This document shows, one piece after another, positions 8,296 through 16,493 of a DNA stretch of 32,783 nt. Under the pieces are notes generated by a model. The model was not told the origin of the DNA and did no database searches. It worked only from the letters and a program-made list of their open reading frames with translations. The translations under genes were made by a program, and so were the position numbers. The first letter of the stretch is position 1. Each line of letters starts with the position of its first letter. The stretch is from CAYYNP01 sp964472545 (lineage in GTDB: Bacteria; Planctomycetota; Planctomycetia; Pirellulales; Thermoguttaceae), in contig CAYYNP010000085.1 of the NCBI GenBank assembly GCA_964472545.1, positions 1-32,783 of the forward strand, written 5' to 3'.

Positions 8296-10644
8296 ATGAG
8301 CATAATCAGTCTGAGCTTCGTCGACCAGACCGTCGAGCAGTTGGGCGGTGCGCCGGACGCGGTGATTCCCATCCTGCAGGCGTTGCAGGGCCACTATCGT
8401 TACCTGCCGGAAGAGGCACTGCGTCGGGTTTGCGATCTGACCGAGATCACCCCGGCGTCGATTACCGGTGTGTCGACCTTCTACACCCAGTTTCGCCACC
8501 GCCCGGTCGGACGCCACATGATCAGCGTCTGCCGCGGCACCGCCTGCCACGTGAAAGGGGCCGGGCTAATCCAGGACGCTCTGCAGCGCCACCTCGGCAT
8601 TCCCGACGGCGACGACACCGATCCTGAGCGTTTGTTTACGATCGAAGAGGTGGCCTGCCTGGGCTGTTGCACGCTGGCCCCGGTGATCCAGATCGACGGC
8701 ACGACTTATGGCCATCTCACGCCCGGCATGGTCGGCGACGTGTTGGGCGACTTCCTTTCGCAGCGAGGTGACGGCAAACCGGCACAAGAGCGCGTGGCCG
8801 CGAATCCCGACGGCCCCGTGGGAGAAATCCGCGTCGGCTTGGGCTCGTGCTGCGTGGCCGGCGGCAGCGACAAAGTGCATCAGGCGATTAAGCAGACGCT
8901 GGCCGATAGCGGCGCCCCGGCGGTGGTCAAACGCGTCGGCTGCGTGGGGATGTGTCACCGCACGCCGCTGCTGGAACTCGTCCCGCCGGAGGGCGAGGCA
9001 AAGCTCTACGCCAAGGTCGACGCCGAAAGCGCCCCGTCGATCGTGTTGAAACACTTCAAGCCCAGAGGGCTCATGCGTCGCATCGGCCGCTCGGTCACCG
9101 GCTGGCTCGATCGGCTGCTTTCCAACGAGCAGGGCGACCCGATCACCCGACACGCGATCGACGTCCGCGACGCCCCCGTGTGCGCTTTCCTGGGTACCCA
9201 GCAACACCTGGCCACCGAGGCCTGCGGCCAGATCGACCCGACCGATCTCGACGAGTACCTTCGCCACGGCGGATTCGAGGCCCTGCGCCGCAGCGTCGAG
9301 GAGTTTACGCCGGAGCAGATGATCGAGGAGGTCCAGCATTCCGGGCTGCGCGGCCGCGGCGGGGCCGGGTTCCCCACGGGTATCAAATGGGCCAGGGTGC
9401 GCGAGGCCGCCGGCGACAAAAAGTACATGATCTGCAACGGCGACGAAGGCGACCCCGGCGCGTTCATGGACCGCATGCTGCTGGAGTCGTTTCCGTATCG
9501 CATCATCGAAGGCATGGCGATCGCCGCCCGGGCGGTGGGCATTGAGGAGGGCTTCTTCTACATCCGGGCCGAATACCCGCTGGCCGTCAAACGGATTGCC
9601 GAAGCCTTGGCCGTCTGCGAGGATCGCGGGCTGTTGGGCGACGACGTGATGGGCAGCGGCTCGAAGTTGCGTCTGAAGATCAAAGAAGGCGCCGGGGCCT
9701 TCGTCTGCGGCGAAGAAACGGCCCTGCTGGCATCGATCGAGGGCCGCCGCGGCATGCCCCGGTTGCGCCCGCCCTATCCGGCCCAATCGGGCCTCTGGGG
9801 CAAACCCACCAGCGTAAACAACGTCGAGACCTATGCCCTGCTGCCCTGGATCTTTCGAAACGGCGCCGAGGCGTTCGCCAAACTGGGCACCGAGAGGAGC
9901 AAAGGCACCAAGGTCTTCGCCCTGGCCGGCAAGATCCGCCGCGGGGGGTTGATCGAAGTTCCCATGGGTGTGACGATCCGTGAAATCGTCGAGGAAATCG
10001 GTGGCGGCGTGGCCGGCGGACGCCAATTCAAGGCCGTCCAGGTCGGCGGGCCCTCCGGCGGATGCGTGCCCGCCGAACTGGGGCACACTCCGGTCGACTT
10101 CAAGGCCCTGGGCGAGGTCGGCGCGATCATGGGCTCTGGCGGGCTGGTCGTGCTGGACGACTCCGATTGCATGGTCGACATCGCCCGATACTTCCTCCGT
10201 TTCACCCAGGACCAGTCGTGCGGAAAGTGTACGTTCTGCCGCGTCGGCACCCGGCGAATGCTGGAGACTCTCGACCGCATCTGCACGGGTGAAGGAAAGA
10301 AGGGCGACCTGGAAGAGCTCGAACAACTGGCCGAAACGATCAAGGGCGGCAGCATCTGCGGCCTGGGCGGGACCGCGCCGAACCCGGTGATCTCCACGTT
10401 GCGATATTTCCGCGACGAATACGAGGCCCACCTCAAGGGCCGCTGCCCGGCGGGCAAGTGTACGGCGCTGATCGACTACCGCATCACCGAGGCCTGCATC
10501 GGCTGCACGCTCTGCGCGCAGAACTGCCCGACCGACGCGATCCGCATCACGCCCTACGTCCGCCACGTCGTCGAGTCGGCCAAGTGTACGCGTTGCGACA
10601 CGTGCCGGCAGATTTGTCCCAACGACGCTGTGGTCGTCGAGTAG
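8296..10644 (+). CDS. NuoE + thioredoxin-like + NuoF fusion, NADH-oxidising Fe-S flavoprotein subunit
   Basis: A 782-residue soluble protein joining four parts. Residues 1-155 are NuoE-like with [2Fe-2S] ligands C79, C84, C121 and C125. Residues 177-255 are a second thioredoxin-like [2Fe-2S] domain (C185 or C186, C216, C220). Residues 315-700 are the NuoF 51-kDa core with the GRGGAGFPTG glycine loop for FMN/NADH (353-362), the acidic GDEGDPG segment and [4Fe-4S] ligands C642, C645, C648 and C688. The tail has two [4Fe-4S] ferredoxin motifs (C734-C744, C764-C774). This layout matches HydB/HytB and Stn-type subunits that oxidise NADH (or reduce NAD) for flavin-based bifurcation, with NuoE fused on. 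Its partner is the GltD-like gene 89 nt downstream. No [FeFe]-hydrogenase or formate dehydrogenase catalytic subunit is in the window. Confidence 0.92.
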   Translation: MSIISLSFVDQTVEQLGGAPDAVIPILQALQGHYRYLPEEALRRVCDLTEITPASITGVSTFYTQFRHRPVGRHMISVCRGTACHVKGAGLIQDALQRHLGIPDGDDTDPERLFTIEEVACLGCCTLAPVIQIDGTTYGHLTPGMVGDVLGDFLSQRGDGKPAQERVAANPDGPVGEIRVGLGSCCVAGGSDKVHQAIKQTLADSGAPAVVKRVGCVGMCHRTPLLELVPPEGEAKLYAKVDAESAPSIVLKHFKPRGLMRRIGRSVTGWLDRLLSNEQGDPITRHAIDVRDAPVCAFLGTQQHLATEACGQIDPTDLDEYLRHGGFEALRRSVEEFTPEQMIEEVQHSGLRGRGGAGFPTGIKWARVREAAGDKKYMICNGDEGDPGAFMDRMLLESFPYRIIEGMAIAARAVGIEEGFFYIRAEYPLAVKRIAEALAVCEDRGLLGDDVMGSGSKLRLKIKEGAGAFVCGEETALLASIEGRRGMPRLRPPYPAQSGLWGKPTSVNNVETYALLPWIFRNGAEAFAKLGTERSKGTKVFALAGKIRRGGLIEVPMGVTIREIVEEIGGGVAGGRQFKAVQVGGPSGGCVPAELGHTPVDFKALGEVGAIMGSGGLVVLDDSDCMVDIARYFLRFTQDQSCGKCTFCRVGTRRMLETLDRICTGEGKKGDLEELEQLAETIKGGSICGLGGTAPNPVISTLRYFRDEYEAHLKGRCPAGKCTALIDYRITEACIGCTLCAQNCPTDAIRITPYVRHVVESAKCTRCDTCRQICPNDAVVVE

Positions 10645-10733
10645 CCACCAGCCCCTTTGCGTGTCCTCATGAACGGCCACGACCGATAAACACTGAAGCC
10701 AGCCGAGCCCACCCGCACTGACCGGAACCCTCC

Positions 10734-12341
10734 ATGCCCAGACTCTCGATCGACCGAAGGAAAGTGGAAGTTCCCGAGGGCGCCACCGTGCTCGACGCCG
10801 CGCGGAAACTCGGCATCGAGATCCCCACGCTCTGCTATCTGAAAGACTATGAGCCGTCGACGTCTTGCCTGGTGTGCATGGTCAAGATCGTGAATGCCAA
10901 CCGCTTGGCGCCCTCGTGCGCGACGGCGGCCGTCGACGGAATGGAGATCGAGAGCGAGACGGAGGAGGTTCACGACGTGCGGCGTTCCGCGCTGGAGCTG
11001 CTGCTGAGCGACCATCTGGGCGATTGCCTGGCGCCTTGCTACTTCGCATGCCCGGCACATATGGACGTCCCGAAGATGCTGCGGCAGATCGCTACGGGCG
11101 AGAACCGCGAAGCGATCGTGACGATTAAGGAAGCGATTGCCCTGCCGGCCGTGCTGGGGCGGATCTGTCCGGCACCCTGCGAGAAGACCTGCCGCCGAAA
11201 GGACATTGACGCGGCGGTCGATATCTGCCGGCTGAAACGATTTGCGGCGGACGTGGATATATCGTCCGAGAACCGTTACTTGCCCGCGGTGAAGCCTTCA
11301 AGCGGCAAGCGCGTGACAATCATCGGCGCCGGACCGGCCGGATTGGCCGCCGCGTATCACTTGGCCCAACGGGGGCACGCCTGCACGATCCTGGACGAGA
11401 AGGAGAAGCCCGGTGGGCGCCTCTTCAGCGAGACGAACGAAGACGAGTTGCCCCGCGATGTGATCGACGCCGACGTCGAACCGATCCGGCGACTTGGCGT
11501 GGATATCCAAACCGGCACGCGGGTCGAGGCCGGCGCCGAACTCGACGACCTGATCGCCAACTACGACGCCGTGTTGATCGCTTGCGGGGCCACCGGCAAA
11601 GAACAGGCCGATGGCTGGGGCCTGAAGGCGGCCGCCCGCGGAATTCAGGTCGACAAGGCCACCTATCAAACCGGCCGGCCGGGGGTTTTCGCCGCCGGCA
11701 ACGCGCTGCGCACCAAGGGGCTGGTGATTCGTAGCGTTGCCGACGGCAAAGAGGCCGCCGCGGCGATCAACCGGCATTTGGCCGGCAACGAACCGACCGG
11801 CAAGCCCAAACCGTTTAACGTTCGCATCGGCCGCATGGAGCCCGATGAACTGAAGCAGCTCGCCGCCGGTGTCTCATCGTCCGCACGGCAGAATCCTGCC
11901 GGCGGCCCCCATGCCGGCTTCGACGCTCAGGAGGCTGCCCGGCAAGCCGCGCGATGCCTCCACTGCGATTGCCGTGGGCTGAATACGTGCAAGCTCCGAG
12001 AGCACGCCGCCACTTACAACGCCGATCCGCGACGCTACACTGCGCCCCGCAAGACCTTTCAGCAGGACCTGCAGCACGCCGAGGTGGTTTACGAGCCGGG
12101 CAAGTGCATCGCCTGTGGGCTGTGCATCGAGATCGCCAAAGCCGCCGACGAGCCGTTGGGCCTGACGTTCATCGGCCGTGGATTCGACGTCCGGGTGGGT
12201 GTGCCGCTGCACGGCCGGTTAGAAGACGCGCTGAAGAAGGTGGCCGCCGACTGCGTCGAGGCGTGTCCCACCGCCGCGCTCTCGCAAAAAGCGGCGACCG
12301 GTGGTCGCGCCCCCACGACCGCCACCGCCCCCACCGTATGA
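10734..12341 (+). CDS. [2Fe-2S] ferredoxin + GltD-like FAD oxidoreductase + ferredoxin, lacking the NAD(P)H domain
   Basis: A 535-residue fusion. Residues 1-80 are a NuoG/HydA-type [2Fe-2S] domain (C34, C45, C48, C62). Residues 90-170 are a GltD/NfnB-like Fe-S helical domain (C98, C102, C106, C145, C149, C153, C165). An FAD Rossmann motif GAGPAGLAA begins at 198 and the closing FAD motif GVFAAGN is at 317-323. These are only 124 residues apart, against 285 in the NfnB encoded at 29153, and no second GxGxxA motif is seen, so the NAD(P)H-binding domain appears cleanly absent. The C-terminus has C408/C411/C413/C419 and a NuoG-like ferredoxin (C458, C461, C464, C507, C511), probably one cluster. 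With the NuoEF fusion upstream it probably forms a bifurcating or electron-confurcating complex. Related to the Stn type of transhydrogenase; the substrate is uncertain. Confidence 0.85.
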   Translation: MPRLSIDRRKVEVPEGATVLDAARKLGIEIPTLCYLKDYEPSTSCLVCMVKIVNANRLAPSCATAAVDGMEIESETEEVHDVRRSALELLLSDHLGDCLAPCYFACPAHMDVPKMLRQIATGENREAIVTIKEAIALPAVLGRICPAPCEKTCRRKDIDAAVDICRLKRFAADVDISSENRYLPAVKPSSGKRVTIIGAGPAGLAAAYHLAQRGHACTILDEKEKPGGRLFSETNEDELPRDVIDADVEPIRRLGVDIQTGTRVEAGAELDDLIANYDAVLIACGATGKEQADGWGLKAAARGIQVDKATYQTGRPGVFAAGNALRTKGLVIRSVADGKEAAAAINRHLAGNEPTGKPKPFNVRIGRMEPDELKQLAAGVSSSARQNPAGGPHAGFDAQEAARQAARCLHCDCRGLNTCKLREHAATYNADPRRYTAPRKTFQQDLQHAEVVYEPGKCIACGLCIEIAKAADEPLGLTFIGRGFDVRVGVPLHGRLEDALKKVAADCVEACPTAALSQKAATGGRAPTTATAPTV

Positions 12342-12426
12342 ACCTCGACCGGTGACCGCATGCCGGGCGAACTGTGGTGACGCACGTCCTGCCAATGGCC
12401 CTCCGCCGGGCGCGACCACCGGTCGC
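12294..12426. repeat. 19-bp perfect inverted repeat spanning a gene end
   Basis: Arms at 12294-12312 and 12408-12426 are exact reverse complements (GCGACCGGTGGTCGCGCCC and its complement), 95 nt apart. The left arm lies inside the last codons of the GltD-like gene, encoding part of its low-complexity tail. Each arm also folds on itself (GCGACC-ACC-GGTCGC), so these look like two opposed copies of a REP-like element; no T-tract follows. Confidence 0.7.
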
Positions 12427-12717
12427 GGCTTTGTGGACCTGTCAAAATGGCAGGCTCCCCATCATCAGAGGATCGTTTCTGCCAACCTTGGCGGCCTTCT
12501 GATCTCGGGCTATGAATGGCCAAACTCGTAAGTTGTATGGCAGCAGCATCTTACGACGGTCGCTAGGTTTGGCGCGCCGATTGCGTTAATCGCGGCCATC
12601 GGCGCCCACCGCGTGCCCAAATTGGCAGACGAACCCCCAATTGCCCCAGGGCGACCAACAGCAGCGGGCGGTTTGGGGGATCAAGGAAAGTTGCAACGAG
12701 TTCGGAGACCATCAAAC
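12342..12717. other. Intergenic region before groES
   Basis: A 376-nt gap with no credible gene. The first 85 nt hold the right arm of the 19-bp inverted repeat. The rest is AT-richer than the flanks and contains a weak promoter-like pair (12488-12516) and the GGAG ribosome site for groES at 12704-12707. No CIRCE heat-shock operator (TTAGCACTC-N9-GAGTGCTAA) is present, so HrcA control of this groESL copy is not indicated. Confidence 0.6.
12488..12516 (+). promoter_or_regulatory. Weak sigma70-like promoter candidate for groES-groEL
   Basis: TTGGCG (12488-12493) and TATGAA (12511-12516) are spaced by 17 nt. Each hexamer matches the consensus at four of six bases. It is the best-looking pair in the gap upstream of groES, but such matches occur by chance, so this is tentative. 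Confidence 0.25.
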
Positions 12718-13050
12718 ATGGCGAAGAAGAAGAAAGCTGCGAAGAAGTGCACTTCGTGCAAACCGAAGATCCAGCCGCTGGGCGACCGCGTCGTAGTTGA
12801 GCGCGAAGAGGCCGAAGAGGTCACCGCCGGCGGCATCGTCCTGCCCGATTCGGCCAAGGACAAGCCCGCCCGTGGTACGGTAGTCAGCGTGGGCGAAGGA
12901 CGCCTGCTGGACGACGGCTCCCGCAAGCCGCTGCAGGTTCAGCCCGGCGACCGCATCCTGTTCACCTCCTACGGCGGCGAGGCGTTCAAGCTTGGCGACC
13001 AGGAACTGTTGCTGATGCGGGAAGAGGACATTCTGGCGGTGATCGGCTAG
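12718..13050 (+). CDS. groES: Co-chaperonin GroES
   Basis: A 110-residue GroES (Hsp10), the heptameric lid of the GroEL folding chamber. The core PLGDRVVVERE, the mobile-loop region TAGGIVLPDSA, the KPARGTVVSVGEG segment and the ending LLLMREEDILAVIG are all present. The start at ATG 12718 follows GGAG at 12704-12707. The protein is slightly longer than the usual 95-100 residues because of an N-terminal tail rich in lysine with a CTSC pair (MAKKKKAAKKCTSCKPK), a type of extension I associate with planctomycete GroES proteins. groEL follows after 101 nt, the normal partner arrangement. Confidence 0.95.
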   Translation: MAKKKKAAKKCTSCKPKIQPLGDRVVVEREEAEEVTAGGIVLPDSAKDKPARGTVVSVGEGRLLDDGSRKPLQVQPGDRILFTSYGGEAFKLGDQELLLMREEDILAVIG

Positions 13051-13151
13051 CTCGAACCCGGTACGCGCGGCCGGCGCTTTGCCGGCCCACCCCCCCACGA
13101 ACCATCGACGGCGAGCAGATTCGCCCAAACGTAGCAAGGAGAAAACAGCAC

Positions 13152-14774
13152 ATGGTCAAGATGATTGCCTTTGATCAGGAAGCCCGAGACGCCATGCGGC
13201 GCGGGGTCTCCAAGTTGGCCCAGGCCGTGAAGGTCACCCTGGGACCGCGGGGCCGGAACGTCATCCTCCAGAAGAGCTTCGGCTCGCCGACGGTGACCAA
13301 AGACGGCGTCACCGTGGCCAAGGAGATCGACCTCGAGGACGTCTACGAAAACATGGGCGCCCGGATGGTCCGCGAGGTCGCCTCGAAGACCAGCGACGTG
13401 GCCGGCGACGGCACCACGACTGCCACCATCCTCGCCGAAGCGATCTTCAACGAAGGCCTGCGGGCGGTCGTGGCCGGCGTGAATCCGGTGCAGCTTAAGC
13501 AGGGCATCGAAACGGCCGTGGAAGACATCGCCGCGAAACTGAAGAGAATGTCGACCACCGTCAAGGACAGCAAGGAGAAGATCGCCCAGGTCGGCACCGT
13601 TGCCTCGAACAATGACGCAGAGATCGGCGGCATTCTGGCCGATGCGATGCAGCGCGTCGGCAAGGACGGCGTGATCACCGTCGACGAAGGCAAGAGCCTG
13701 GCCACCGAGGTCGAATGGGTCGAAGGCATGCAGTTCGACCGCGGCTACCTCTCGCCCTACTTCGTTACCGATCCGCAGAAGATGGAGTGCGTGCTGGAAG
13801 ACGCTTACTTGCTGATCCACGAAAAGAAGATCTCCAACGTCAAGGAGTTGGTGCCGATCCTCGAGACCGTGGTCAACGCGGGCAAGCCGCTGTTGATCGT
13901 GGCCGAAGACGTCGACGGCGAGGCCCTGGCCACGTTGGTCATCAACCGCCTGCGCGGCACGATCAAGGTCGCCGCCATCAAGGCCCCGGGCTACGGCGAC
14001 CGCCGCAAAGCGATGCTCGAAGATATCGCTATCCTCACCGGTGGCCAGGCGGTTTTCGAGAGTCTCGGAACGAAGCTCGAAAACCTCACCATCGCCGAAC
14101 TCGGCCGAGCGAAGAAGATCGTCATCGACAAAGATAACACCACGCTCATTGAGGGCGCCGGCAAGAGCAGCGAGATCAAGGGTCGGATCGAGCAACTCCG
14201 CCGCGAGATCGAAAACGTCACTAGCGACTACGACCGCGAAAAGCTCGAGGAGCGTTTGGCCAAGCTGGCCGGTGGCGTGGCCAAGGTCAACGTGGGCGCA
14301 GCCACCGAAAGCGAGATGAAGGAGAAGAAGGCCCTGGTCGAGGACGCCCTGCACGCTACTCGTGCGGCCGTTGAAGAAGGCATTGTGACCGGCGGCGGTG
14401 TGGCGTTGTTGCGGGCGGCCAGGTCGCTGAAACCGGAGGATCTAACGCACGACCAGGAAATCGGCTACAGCATCGTGCTGCGTGCCTGCCGTTCCCCGCT
14501 GACGCAGATCGCCGCCAACGCGGGTCAGGACGGCGGCATCATCTGCGAGAAAGTCGCCGAAGCCAAGGGCGCCGTGGGCTACAACGCCGCGTCCGACAAG
14601 TACGAAGACCTGATCAAGGCCGGCGTGATCGACCCCACCAAGGTCACCCGCACCGCCCTGCAAAACGCTTCCAGCGTCGCCACGCTGCTGCTGACCTCGG
14701 AAGCCTTGGTCGCCGAGAAGCCCAAGCCGGAGAAGGCCCCCGCCGGACCTCCGGGAGGCGACGAGATGTATTAG
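13152..14774 (+). CDS. groEL: Chaperonin GroEL
   Basis: A 540-residue GroEL (Hsp60), the ATP-driven tetradecameric folding chamber. The ATP-binding signatures KVTLGPRGRNV, KDGVTVAKEI and GDGTTTATI are intact, as are the apical region DRGYLSPYF and the conserved AAVEEGIVTGGGVALL. AGGAG lies before the ATG. Length matches the family. The C-terminus ends PGGDEMY rather than in the GGM repeats of proteobacterial GroEL, so the flexible tail inside the cavity is short and different, as in some secondary GroEL copies. An intrinsic terminator follows at 14861-14896. Neighbouring redox operons suggest, without proof, help in folding large Fe-S enzymes. Confidence 0.96.
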   Translation: MVKMIAFDQEARDAMRRGVSKLAQAVKVTLGPRGRNVILQKSFGSPTVTKDGVTVAKEIDLEDVYENMGARMVREVASKTSDVAGDGTTTATILAEAIFNEGLRAVVAGVNPVQLKQGIETAVEDIAAKLKRMSTTVKDSKEKIAQVGTVASNNDAEIGGILADAMQRVGKDGVITVDEGKSLATEVEWVEGMQFDRGYLSPYFVTDPQKMECVLEDAYLLIHEKKISNVKELVPILETVVNAGKPLLIVAEDVDGEALATLVINRLRGTIKVAAIKAPGYGDRRKAMLEDIAILTGGQAVFESLGTKLENLTIAELGRAKKIVIDKDNTTLIEGAGKSSEIKGRIEQLRREIENVTSDYDREKLEERLAKLAGGVAKVNVGAATESEMKEKKALVEDALHATRAAVEEGIVTGGGVALLRAARSLKPEDLTHDQEIGYSIVLRACRSPLTQIAANAGQDGGIICEKVAEAKGAVGYNAASDKYEDLIKAGVIDPTKVTRTALQNASSVATLLLTSEALVAEKPKPEKAPAGPPGGDEMY

Positions 14775-14860
14775 TGGAGGGGCGAGGGACGAGGGACGAG
14801 GGGCAAGAGTGTTGTTCCGTGAATCGTCCCACGCTGCTCGACAAGAGACACCCCCTTAGG

Positions 14861-14896
14861 CCCGCCGGCGTCCTCCAGCGTCGGCGGGTCTTTTTG
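14861..14896 (+). terminator. Rho-independent terminator after groEL
   Basis: A 10-bp GC-rich stem (14861-14870 with 14879-14888, one G-U pair) with an 8-nt loop is followed at once by TCTTTTTG. It lies 87 nt after the groEL stop and ends the groES-groEL transcript before the opposing transglutaminase-like gene. Confidence 0.85.
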
Positions 14897-14916
14897 ATTG
14901 GCGTGCGAAGATCCCC

Positions 14917-15867
14917 TCACTCCGTCGCCATTTCCCGCACGAACCTTACGCGCGGCTTGCCGCCGGTGCCGGTGAGGTGTTCGGCCATGTAGCGTTGGCG
15001 TTGGCGGGGGTTGTACGGCGGGCGGAAGTTGTCGCCCTTTTGCAGGATCGCCCGATACTCGGGGATCCCGCCGAACGCCCTGCTGCCGGCGGCCTGGCAC
15101 GGGAACCAGTGGCCGTTGCCTTCGGCGTCTTCTAGATAGAACTCCGGGTAGCAGTGCCCCTTGACCCACACGGTGCGGGCCGGCACGCCGGACGCCCGGC
15201 AGATGGCGATAAACAGCGAGGTCAGTTCTTCGCAGTCGCCGGTCTTGTCGCGCAGCGCCGCCAGGGCGCCCTTGATCGGGCCGTTCTTGTATTCAACCTC
15301 TTCACGGACCCAGTCGTAGATCGCTTCGACTTTGCCCCACGCGGTCTCTTCGTCGGTGCCAATCTGATGAGACAAGGTGCGGATCCGCCGGTCGAGGGTC
15401 TCGATCAACGGGCTGGCGCCCAAGTAGATTCGCAGGCTGGCGTCGAGCCGGCGGACATCGGGCAATACGTAACCGTCGGTTTCTTCCGGCGGCAGCACCA
15501 CACTGCGGCGGATTTCCATCGTCACGACCGCCTTGGCCTCTTCACCCGCCGGGAGCGAGCGGATGCTGACGATCATCAACTTGGCCCCGCCCTCGAAGGT
15601 CTGATAGCGGACGCGCGCCAGCGGTGAGATCTCCTCGTCGACGATCCGCACCTGTTGTTCCGGCCAGTCAATGGGCATCGGCACGTAGGCCACCAGCCCT
15701 CGGCACGGTCCGCTGGCCGCCTGGACCACCACGCCGGCCTTCCACTGCTGCACCCTCGACTCCCCCAGCCTCACGCCCCCGGGATCACCCTCCTCGAACT
15801 GGGCGACGGCCGAAGCGCACCATCCCAACGCCAACAGCCAGGCAGCAACACGCAGCATAACTCGCAC
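14917..15867 (-). CDS. Secreted transglutaminase-like protein
   Basis: A 316-residue protein if started at the GTG at 15867, which has GGAGG 7 nt upstream (15875-15879) and gives a clean signal peptide (MLRVAAWLLALGWCASAVAQ after two residues). Other in-frame starts are ATG 15858 and ATG 15921. The C-terminal half holds a transglutaminase-like core: the nucleophile region TGDCEELTSLFIAICRASG, then the histidine in WVKGHCYPEFYLED and GHWFPCQAAG. The usual Asp of the Cys-His-Asp triad is not obvious, since the stretch after the histidine reads HWFPCQ. Members of this superfamily act as peptidases, amidases or crosslinkers outside the membrane. It stands alone, opposite in strand to its neighbours. 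Confidence 0.85.
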   Translation of the reverse strand: MRVMLRVAAWLLALGWCASAVAQFEEGDPGGVRLGESRVQQWKAGVVVQAASGPCRGLVAYVPMPIDWPEQQVRIVDEEISPLARVRYQTFEGGAKLMIVSIRSLPAGEEAKAVVTMEIRRSVVLPPEETDGYVLPDVRRLDASLRIYLGASPLIETLDRRIRTLSHQIGTDEETAWGKVEAIYDWVREEVEYKNGPIKGALAALRDKTGDCEELTSLFIAICRASGVPARTVWVKGHCYPEFYLEDAEGNGHWFPCQAAGSRAFGGIPEYRAILQKGDNFRPPYNPRQRQRYMAEHLTGTGGKPRVRFVREMATE

Positions 15868-16493
15868 GGGAACACCTCCCATCAACAGGTTCATTTTCCG
15901 CTCGATCAGTGGCCGACGCATCGGGCGTGCACGTCGGCCCTGTACCCCGCGATTCGCACCCCGAGATCCGCGCCAATCCCCCTCTCCATTCTAGCCCGGC
16001 CCGGTCCGATTGACCGCAAGAAAGCACCCGGTTTGTGAATAATCCCACAGTGGTGGCAGGTAGCAACCGGTCTAGGGGTGACGCCTTGATCGGCGTGGCG
16101 TCTGCTTTGTCTTGGGGGCCTATCACCGCCGCGCCGCGTAGCGGGAACATCCCGGTGGCGCGTCTCATGGCCGCCTTGCACCGACCGGTGGAGGTTTACT
16201 GAAATGGAGTAGTTGACGGCCATGCGGGCGACCGATAGAATCGGGAAGAATCAGTCATTTTCTCCCTTACACGAATTGGGTTGCGCAATCCTGACACGTG
16301 AGAGACTCGGGTACTGCAAGAACAGTTAGTCCGCTGAAGGCCTCGCTACGTTACGACATCCTGACTGGAAATCCTTCGGCGTTTTGGGCGTGATCGGTTC
16401 GGCAGGTTCCCTATTGTGTTAAGTGATTTACCCTGAAGGGGGGGCCGTGCGTTGGGAATTGGTCCCAGGTAACCTCGTACCGAATCGAGCCGG
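15868..16493. other. Divergent intergenic region between transglutaminase gene and the cooC-acs operon
   Basis: A 626-nt gap without a convincing gene; short open frames have no ribosome sites and poor composition. It holds the promoter at 16213-16241 for the rightward operon and its leader. On the minus strand a TAGAAT-like -10 (15988-15993) could serve the leftward gene, but its -35 is poor. No cobalamin, tetrahydrofolate or other riboswitch core was recognised by eye. Confidence 0.6.
16213..16241 (+). promoter_or_regulatory. Sigma70-type promoter of the cooC-acs operon
   Basis: TTGACG (16213-16218) and TAGAAT (16236-16241) are separated by exactly 17 nt, each one mismatch from consensus. 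It faces the CODH/ACS genes. The transcript would start near 16248, giving an untranslated leader of about 245 nt before the cooC ATG. Confidence 0.65.

Noticed and set aside
12342..12717. CIRCE operator upstream of groES
   Set aside because: No TTAGCACTC-N9-GAGTGCTAA or close variant was found on either strand.
16020..16200. Possible cobalamin riboswitch (CCACAGTGGTGGC, GACGCC pieces)
   Set aside because: The conserved B12-box and core order are not present, and the stretch lies upstream of the operon promoter.
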